64,000 nucleotides of DNA, taken from Callorhinus ursinus. Its lineage: Eukaryota; Chordata; Mammalia; Carnivora; Otariidae. The position numbers were made by a program, and so were the translations under genes. Positions 57,126 through 64,000 of the stretch are shown here, piece by piece (within the stretch, counting starts at the first letter, position 1; each line of letters starts with the position of its first letter). Under the pieces are notes generated by a model, which had not been told where the DNA came from, searched no databases, and saw only the letters and a program-made list of their open reading frames with translations. Location: contig NW_020312966.1 in NCBI RefSeq assembly GCF_003265705.1, positions 21,017,436 to 21,081,435 on the forward strand, written 5' to 3'.

Positions 57126-58019
57126 CCTCCTCTCTGTCTTTCTTGTGGGCAGTGATTTTGCCAATCTGTAGAGAGAGATAAACTGAAATAAGTTATCACA
57201 GAAACATTAAATATTATAACTGATAACAGTGAAAAATGAACAGGGAATTGGGGCAGAATTTTATACAGCTGAAAAATAATTCCATTGAGGGCTAGATAAC
57301 ATTAAGACAGGAATTCTGGAGTGATAATGGGAATTGTTTTCAGGTAACTTCAACTCCCAGAGAGCATACTGCAAAGAGAATGTGAAGTTGATGACCGCCT
57401 TTTGTGTGGAGAGGATTAATTTACTGCACAAGAATTACTCACTCCCTGGCTGGCCATTGGGCAGAGTTTTGGGGCACAAGACACCTCAGGACTGAGGTTT
57501 TGGGGATTACACATCCCACATCTATAAAAGGTGGGCAAGAGTTTGAAAAGCATTATGTAAATAAGAATCAAAGGCCTCCCTCCCCTTACCTGGAAAGGTG
57601 TGTGACCTGTGGGAGCAAGTTTTGATCCCTTTCCTGCTTAGGAAGTTTGCTGGCTGTGGTGTGGAACACAGAGATGCTCTAGATTTGTCCATACACATAC
57701 AGTGTATTAATAGGGATTTCAAAGCAATATCTAAAACCAAATAGTGAAAACTGTAGAATCCCTGCAATAAACATATGTATTTTCTTCAACTGGTATTTAC
57801 TCTCGAGCTGTTCCATTGTGCTGGGTGCCACAGCAAATAGAAAATGGAGCTTGCCTACTTCTTGAGGAATCACAAAGTGTCTCCTGGCTCTTGGTTTGCC
57901 AAGTAAATGTGTAGGACTGTGTCCCGTGAATGTGAAGACGGGGAGGGATATCAACAAGGAACCTAAACACTAAGCCCCAAGGAAATGATCTTCCTAGAGG
58001 GAAACACTCTGTAATTGAA
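57126..58019. other. Unassigned DNA
   Basis: No repeat recognised. Overlapping minus frames at 57,522-58,024 show no domain. Confidence 0.4.
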
Positions 58020-58330
58020 ACCAAACCAACGGCAAGCCTGTACTTTGCTTCTTGACTAATGGTAACCTTTTTTAAAAATAAGATAATTAATGGAAGCTGA
58101 ATGGCACAAAATCAACAATCACAGGGACCACTTTCTGGGAAACTTCCTCCCCAGGCTCCTTGATTTGTGTATTCCACAGCTGCTTTCCCATTGCCCAAAA
58201 GGTAATTAAGAGGTGATAATGATATGTATCTTCCCTTATCAAAGTCATTAACACGTTATTATTGTTGTAAGGAGGCTAGCTATTGCCTGGTTGTGGAGAT
58301 GGCGCTTGAGGCAAAAAGTCTTCATTAGTC
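58020..58330. promoter_or_regulatory. Candidate conserved non-coding element
   Basis: Repeat-free, with dense factor-like words: aggtaattaag (homeodomain), aggtgataatgatatg and cccttatcaaag (GATA/TCF type), aatcaacaatcac and gtcattaacacg. It has no open frame of note. An enhancer function is inferred only. Confidence 0.3.
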
Positions 58331-58849
58331 TACCAGGGATTTCTGCTGTGATGAAGAAATTGCAGTTTGGGAATGAATTAGCAGGTTATATTCTCTGTGA
58401 CTCTTGAGTGTCTTACTTCTCCAAACGTTGCAGGTTTCTGAGAACCCCCCCACCACCACCACCCATGGCCATTGTGACTCTTGATTTTGACCTACAACTT
58501 TACTCCTTTCCAAGCTGTTCTATTCGAATCAGGGACACAACTGTCTCCTATTCATCAAATTGCACATCTATTATACTTGAAGATTTGGCTCAGACCCCAT
58601 CTATCCATGGTGCCTTCTCTGAACTTATACTCAGATAAAAAGACACCACAAATTCTCCCAACATCAATTGGTTTCTCTGCCTTGGTTAGCAAGTGGTATG
58701 GTGCACAAACGTTCACTCCAGATTGTGGGGAAAGTTTTGCAATTAATCTCTTAACATCTTGGGAAAATATGGGAGTACCTACTCATGCAACTAAGGATTT
58801 CTACAGATGGACGAAGAGAGGAAGGAACAAATGCATTCCGACTAAAATC
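58331..58849. other. Unassigned DNA
   Basis: Plus frames at 58,408-58,638 and 58,481-58,855 overlap in different phases and lack motifs. A diverged L2-like origin is possible ('gtctcctattcatcaaattgcac'). Confidence 0.35.
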
Positions 58850-58863
58850 TCCTAGGCTTCTTT

Positions 58864-59058
58864 TTCTTTGAAGATTTTATTTATTTATTTGACAGAGAGA
58901 GAGAGACAGTGAGAGAGCGAACACAAGCAGGGGAAGTGGGAGAGGGAGAAGCAGGCTTCCCGCTGAGCAGGGAGCCCAGTGCGGGCTCTATCCCAGGACC
59001 CTGAGATCATGACCTGAGCTGAAGGCAGACACTTAACAACTGAGCCACCCAGGCGCCC
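58864..59058 (-). mobile_element. Can-SINE, inverted
   Basis: aagattttatttatttatttgacag, a GA run and the inverted head gagccacccaggcgccc. A perfect 14-bp duplication, tcctaggcttcttt, lies at 58,850-58,863 and 59,059-59,072. Confidence 0.96.
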
Positions 59059-59072
59059 TCCTAGGCTTCTTT

Positions 59073-61287
59073 AGGTTAGAAAATAGTCTATATGATTTTT
59101 CTGAGGTTTCTGTCTAAATTGTATGATCCGTGAGGGCAAAAATATATCTAATTTGTTGACCATAAACCTCATTAGAATCATGGCAGCTTATTGTTTTAAA
59201 AACCATCCAAATAAATATATACATTTTAAGAATCAAATATTACTAAAAGGCTTTTTAAAATAAAGGGAAAAACCCACAGCAATTCCCCTGTTCTACCCCC
59301 TTCAACCATCAGTTCCTGTAGTCAGCTACTTTTAATTAATTTTAGTAGTTCTTCTGGTATTTACCTACATATTTCTAAGTAATACAAATGTTCTACTAGA
59401 TCATTATTTAGTGACCGACAGTTGGGGAGGATTTAAGTCTGCTGCCCCATAACACTACTTCCTCTTGTTCCCCTTTTTGTTAAATCAATATTCAGGGTTT
59501 GTATTATTATTACTATATATATAATGTGCTCTACTGAGCTAACACTACACTATAATTACCTTTCCTTTCTTGTACAGCTTTTTGTTTTTCTTGGAGTTAA
59601 TAATTGCCTTGTTTTCATCAGCCTGGCTTTGTATATAACTATCCTTAAGTTTTGCCACAACTTCCAAGTCTCCACAAAAGTTTCCACATAGTAATATAGA
59701 ACAGATAACCTACTAGAATCTAAACACCTCCTTCTTGGGGCCCTTTTCTTCCTTTTTCTAACCTGGACCAGTGTTTCTTTTGGGCTACTGTATCACTGGT
59801 ATCCCAGAACTTCTCTCTCTCATCATCTCGGTGATTCTCCCCACCTCCTTCTTGTGTTGGAACTTTCCTTCCTGGTTTTCGTGTTTTCCTCTTTCTTGCT
59901 TTCCTCCCTCATTTTGGTGGCACACCCTTCCTGAGAAAGGGTGCATGTGAGGTAAATTTACTGAAAACTTTCCTGCCTGAAAACTTCTTTATTCTACCCT
60001 TGCATTTTTTTTTTTGTTTTTTTGTGGGTTTCTTTGGTAGTTTGGCTGAAAATTGAATTCTAGGGTAAAAATAATTCTCGTTCTGAATTTGAAAGATCAG
60101 TGATATTTTTTGGTTGAGTCTTTTCTTACTTATTGTGTTGGGCATTAAGTGGTCCCTTTAATCTAAAGATTCATATCCTTTTGGTCTATGAAATTTTCCT
60201 ATATTGTCTTTCCCGTAGTTTGTTTTCTTCTCGCTTCCCCAACCCCAGTTTCTCTTCTAGAACTTGTATTGGGCAACTATTGACTCCTCTAGATTAATCT
60301 CACATTTTCTTTCTCTCCTAATACCTGTGTTATCATTTTGTTTTACTTTCGGGAAGATTTTATCTACTTTGACTCCCAAACTTTCTATTGATTTTTTTAA
60401 ATGCCAGAGCTCATATTTTTAATTTCCAAAGAATCTTTCATGTTCTAAGATTGCTATTACAAGGATGCAATATGTTTTTTAACTTCTCTGTGAAAATTCT
60501 TATTATTTTATTGGAAGTATTCTTCTAATCCGTGTATTGTCTTTCTTCCCTCTGATTTCTTTTTTTCTGTTTCTTGTTTTGTCTCTGTCTTTCATGCTGG
60601 AGGCTGTCCCTCAAATCTTGTGATCTTTGTGAGGGAATCACATGCTAAATGAATGTTCTGTGTGTATGTGTAAGGCTCACTGCCTAAGGGGTTCACTATA
60701 GAATTATCGGGCAGTGAGCAAACATTTTTATTAGAATACCCTTGAATTCTACAGGGTTTTCCCTTAGTACCCTTTAATTTCTCCACAGAAAGATCTTCTA
60801 ACTTTCTCCCTAGGGGTTACAAGCCTGGCTATGGCCTTCTGGGTAGTAGGTGGAAAAAGTAGACTAAAAGAGTTTGACGATCAGACTTTTGCTAGTAGCC
60901 CCTATTGCTCTGTCTTCTCTGCCTTGGGTCCCTGGTCCTGAGCCTGTCTTGTTTAGAATAAGTCTACTGTCTTTGGGGGTTGGAGATGATGATGACAGAT
61001 AAACCTAAGGAGCTAACTGCTTTACATGGACTTTCAATCCACTGCTGACTTCATGCCAGTGCCTTCTGTGGGCCCCAAGCCTCCAGTTCCTGAGCCCTCC
61101 AAGTTCTGAAGGATGACTGGCTTGTTTCTTACTGGTTGCCTCTATGGACGCATAGAATCCAGCCTTTTGTGTTCTCCTTAAACTGTTATCATTACTCTAA
61201 AAGCTTGCATAAGGTAGGCATTTGTTGACATTCTTGTCCACTGTTGTCCTCTTTGCTGTTCTGTTCATCTTGTAGGTTTATACTTTT
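59073..61287 (-). repeat. Ancient L1/HAL1-like LINE, poorly preserved
   Basis: Patches resemble inverted old L1 ORF1/HAL1: 'tgaaaattgaattctagggtaaaa', 'ctcatatttttaatttccaaag', 'tttcatgctggaggctgtccctcaaatcttgtgatctt'. The region at 59,100-59,900 is too diverged to assign. The minus frame at 59,909-60,145 (Lys-rich) may be an ORF1 remnant. Confidence 0.4.
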
Positions 61288-61298
61288 GCATTCTTTTT

Positions 61299-61410
61299 TT
61301 TTTTTAAGATTTTATTTTTTAACTAATCTCTACACCCAATATGGGGCTTGAACTCATGACCCCGAGATCCAGGGTCATACACTATCTGACTGAGCCAGTC
61401 AAGCGCCCCC
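61299..61410 (-). mobile_element. Short Can-SINE variant without CT segment
   Basis: Only the tRNA-like head and tail are present (about 112 bases): poly(T), aagattttattttttaac, then 'gggcttgaactcatgacccc' and the inverted head 'gagccagtcaagcgcccc'. Flanking tgcattctttt at 61,288-61,298 and 61,411-61,421. Confidence 0.9.
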
Positions 61411-61523
61411 TGCATTCTTTTACTGACACTTAAGTGAGTTTCCAGGAGAGAGTGGAGCTGAATAAGTATATGAAATGAACATGAACTTTGTCATTTAACT
61501 GATGATTATTTCTGAGTAACTGC

Positions 61524-61637
61524 TTTTTTTTTATTAAGTAGGCTTCATGCCCAGAGTGGAGCCCAATGTGGGGCCTGAACTCAAGACCCTAAGATCAAGA
61601 GTCAGATGCTTAACCAACTGAGCCATCCAGGCACCCC
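61524..61637 (-). mobile_element. Short Can-SINE variant without CT segment
   Basis: About 114 bases with the same plan as its neighbour at 61,299. The inverted head is gagccatccaggcacccc, and the tail region is replaced by 'attaagtaggcttcatgcccag'. No clear target duplication. Confidence 0.9.
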
Positions 61638-61752
61638 AAGTTATAGTTTATTTTTTAAGGAATGTTGGACAGTAACGTGTTGATAAATAAAATCATATTA
61701 CTATATCATTTATTCCAGTATTGATACCTGCAAGGACTGAGTCTTCCCTTTT

Positions 61753-61933
61753 TTTTATTTAAAGATTTTATTTATTTATTTGAGAGAGAGAATGAGATAG
61801 AGAAAGCACGAGAGGGGGGAAGGTCAGAGGGAGAAGCAGACTCCCCGCTGAGCAGGGACTCGATCCCGGGACTCCAGGATCATGACCTGAGCTGAAGGCA
61901 GTCGCTTAACCAACTGAGCCACCCAGGCGCCCC
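61753..61933 (-). mobile_element. Can-SINE, young subtype, inverted
   Basis: Full-length type with 'gaaggcagtcgcttaacc' (the young subtype inverted). A perfect 16-bp duplication, ctgagtcttccctttt, lies at 61,737-61,752 and 61,934-61,949. Confidence 0.96.
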
Positions 61934-62134
61934 CTGAGTCTTCCCTTTTAAATCAAACTAATAATATGCTAAAGTTGGATGTGCTAACCAGGCTAAGACC
62001 AGGGCCAGGGTTGGTCTTATTCACTTTTGTGTTGAGCATTCTCCTAGGATTCAGCACATACTTTTGCAAAGAAACTTAAAAACAAAAGCAACAACAAAAC
62101 AGGGAATCAAAAGAGTTGCAGTTTTTTTTTTTCT

Positions 62135-62290
62135 TTCATTAAACATGTTAATGGTCACCTGCTAAGTGTAGTGAAGATCTGCATGAGCTGGAGATATGGT
62201 GAATGGGACAGAGTCTTTAGCCTGGAGAGCTTCACAGTCTAGTGAGAGAGACTAACAGGAAAACAGGTAAGTACTAGGCAATGTAATTTG
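62135..62290 (-). repeat. L2 fragment
   Basis: 'ggtcacctgctaagtgtagtgaagatc' and 'ggagagcttcacagtctagtgagagagac' match inverted L2 3' phrases. A donor-like cag|gtaagt at 62,267 lies within it. Confidence 0.55.
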
Positions 62291-62760
62291 TCTTGGTTTA
62301 GAAATATGTACCCAGTGCCGTGGGAGCACCATTTCCCTGAAAGTGATAAAATACCTAGCTTATATTCTCTTGATGCTCTTCCTATAGGAATCCAAGGCTC
62401 TGGCTAGTGTGAAAGGTAGAAATCAGTCCATATACCCATGTGCTATATCTTAGATATCCAGCTATATGCTATAGCTAGATTCATAGAGAGACAGCTAGAT
62501 GCTGTATTTTAGCAGGCCCTGTACCTTCCAGAAGCATCACCAGAGATAGACAGAAGCTCTAAATACGTCTTCTTCTCAGGGGACTCCACAAGCTTTCCCC
62601 TTCAGAGCTGATCCAGTCGCATGTCTGGGTTCAAAAATGCTTCTCAATGCTGAAAGAGTCCTGGGTAAGCCTTGAATGTGATTCCATTATTACCGTAGTC
62701 ATGTTGTTATTGTTTGTAAACATGTCTGCATAATCTTTGAGGGCAGGTTGAAGGTCTTTT
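62291..62760. other. Unassigned DNA
   Basis: Nothing recognised. The words 'atgctatat/atagctagat' recur as imperfect repeats at 62,440-62,500. Confidence 0.4.
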
Positions 62761-62764
62761 TCAT

Positions 62765-62975
62765 TTCAAGGAGGTCGTGTGGTGCATCGCAAAGAGCATG
62801 AACTTTGAAGTCTGGGGAGCTAGGTTTGAATTCCCCGTATTAGCTGCGTGACTTCTGTCAAGTTACCTGATCTTGCTATACCTAAATCTCCTACTCTGTC
62901 AGACTGAGCTAGTACATAATTCACAGATTTGTTGTATTAAATAAGCAAAACCAGACAAAGGGCCAAGGGCAGTTC
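62765..62975 (+). repeat. MIR
   Basis: Order: 'gcaaagagcatgaactttgaagtctgg', 'taggtttgaattccccgtattagctgcgtgac', 'tcaagttacctgatctt'. Good match over about 200 bases. Confidence 0.75.
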
Positions 62976-63034
62976 TTCATGGGAAATAGGTGCAGAATAA
63001 ATGGTAGATCTTATTTTTTTTCTTCGCTCCCCAC

Positions 63035-63150
63035 CAGACAGTGATCCTCTCAAATGCAGAGAACATATGCTATTCTTATGTGTAATCCCAACGTTCGTGC
63101 AATGCCGGGCATGAAGTTGGCACTTAATGCATATTTATTCAACGAGTGAA
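63035..63150 (+). repeat. L2 3' terminus
   Basis: 'gcaatgccgggcatgaagttggcacttaatgcatatttattc' is the L2 terminal motif. Confidence 0.65.
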
Positions 63151-63231
63151 AAAATAAAAGGATGTTTGGATTCCACAGGCTGAGGTATTTCCCTGCTCTG
63201 TGAATCATTATTTGCCACTTTCTTCCTTTAG

Positions 63232-63322
63232 ACTGCACTTCCTTCACTATTTGCTGATCCTAATAAACCACCATTCTTTTCTGAGCTCCTGGATTACGTG
63301 TTCTGTGGTGCTGCAGATACAG
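63232..63322 (+). CDS. Exon-like 91-nt segment, possible coding exon
   Basis: A strong acceptor (ccactttcttcctttag) and a near-ideal donor (acag|gtaagg) bound 91 bases. Two of three frames are fully open. Frame 1 gives 30 codons including LFADPNKPPFFSELLDYVF, which has protein-like composition. Its length is 3n+1, so skipping would shift the frame. No protein family is recognised and no partner exon is identified. It lies outside the L2 at 63,035-63,150. It could be a real exon of a gene extending past the window, a lncRNA exon or a cryptic exon. Confidence 0.35.
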
Positions 63323-64000
63323 GTAAGGAACACTAACATGATTTTTAAACACCCAAGCACACTTGAAATCCAATCCTGCTTATGTACACTGTGGTACAGA
63401 ATACAAAGAGGTACTCTGAAACAAAAGAGGTGTCTGAAGCAACAGATTGTCTCCATTCCTAGTTTGAAAGGCCATTTGGCAATCACGTCACCTGGCAGCC
63501 CCACAAGTAAGAGAGCCTTTGGCCGTGAGGCTCTGCAACGAGAGGAAAAGGCGGGAGGAGATGGTGAGGTGAGGAGTTCACGTGGGCTTCACGTGTTTGC
63601 AGCTTTCCGCCACAGAGCTGGGGGGGCCGGGGGGGGGGCAGCACTTTCTGCTCACTCCTAGTCATGAAAGCGGGAGCAGGGTTTGGCTAAACTATCCTTC
63701 GCCACTTTCTAGAGGGGGCAGTTATATCATACCAGGGCTATTTGTAAAAACAAAAACCAAAAAGCAAAAAAAAAAACAAAAAAAAAAAACAAAACAAAAA
63801 CCGCAAGTCCTAGCCTCAGCGGCATCCTTACTGTGAGCAGTATGAGCAGCCCGCACCTCTGTTCCCTGTGGGGTCAAAGCCCCATTGGCGGCAGACACCT
63901 TGGGCCCGCACAGAACGCCCCCTGCTACTGTCATCAGCATCGTGCAGTTTAGCCCGGAGTTCTAATACCACTGTTCCGGTCAGGCTTGTCCTCCTCTCCT
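63323..64000. other. Unassigned DNA with G-run and A-rich tract
   Basis: A G-rich run at 63,618-63,640 (gggggggccgggggggggg-like) could form a G-quadruplex. An A-rich tract at 63,746-63,802 is a degraded (aaaac)n-type repeat. The frames at 63,200-63,940 overlap in several phases, and apart from 63,232-63,322 have no support. Confidence 0.4.

Noticed and set aside
1221..61933. tRNA genes suggested by tRNA-like A and B boxes
   Set aside because: All such matches are the tRNA-derived heads of Can-SINEs with SINE bodies and tails. None folds as an independent tRNA gene in context.
62228..62275. Donor 'cag|gtaagt' at 62,267
   Set aside because: Located in an L2 fossil. No credible acceptor was found within a normal exon length.

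Overview
The window reads as nuclear DNA of a caniform carnivore, probably an arctoid (bear, seal or mustelid side). The main evidence is 27 copies of the tRNA-derived Can-SINE family (head gcgcctgggtggctcag, a CT-rich segment, then an aataaataaa/poly(A) tail), together with carnivore-type L1 ends. Naming the exact species would need a database comparison. I see no intact, recognisable protein-coding gene. The interval looks intergenic or like a long intron, and most open frames are chance frames or remnants of LINE reading frames.

Layout. 1-11.5 kb: old L2/MIR fragments, six SINEs, and an unassigned block at 5.2-6.9 kb. 11.5-21.5 kb: a large nested LINE. An ancient minus-strand L1/HAL1-like element is split by a near-full-length, dead minus-strand L1 (12,187-18,806), which itself carries two SINEs. 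21.5-32 kb: SINEs, MIR, L2 and old L1 pieces around a SINE-free 6.3 kb interval (25.7-32.0 kb). That interval has non-repetitive, enhancer-like DNA, including an RFX-type X-box and a 67-nt segment bounded by textbook splice signals. 32.4-33.0 kb: a 5'-truncated L1 tail with a perfect 17-bp target duplication.

37.1-41.8 kb: an ancient plus-strand L1 ORF1 region hit by an RPL5 processed pseudogene, which was hit in turn by a SINE. The pseudogene's poly(A) tail has become about 300 bp of purine microsatellite. An MLT1-like LTR follows. 45.6-50.2 kb: a plus-strand L1 inserted in a MaLR-type LTR. It keeps its 5' end and perfect 17-bp target duplications but stops inside the reverse transcriptase with no poly(A), as expected from internal priming. 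52-64 kb: SINEs, three large pyrimidine or purine microsatellites, further L2/MIR/L1 fossils, and two exon-like segments. One is a possible terminal exon on the minus strand at 55,993-56,237 (membrane helix plus basic tail, phase-1 acceptor). The other is a 91-nt open segment at 63,232-63,322 with strong splice sites on both sides.

No genes form a pathway here. The biology of the window is layered retrotransposition, from which relative insertion order can be read, plus a few candidate exons and regulatory blocks. These candidates were recognised by eye and need conservation and transcript data.
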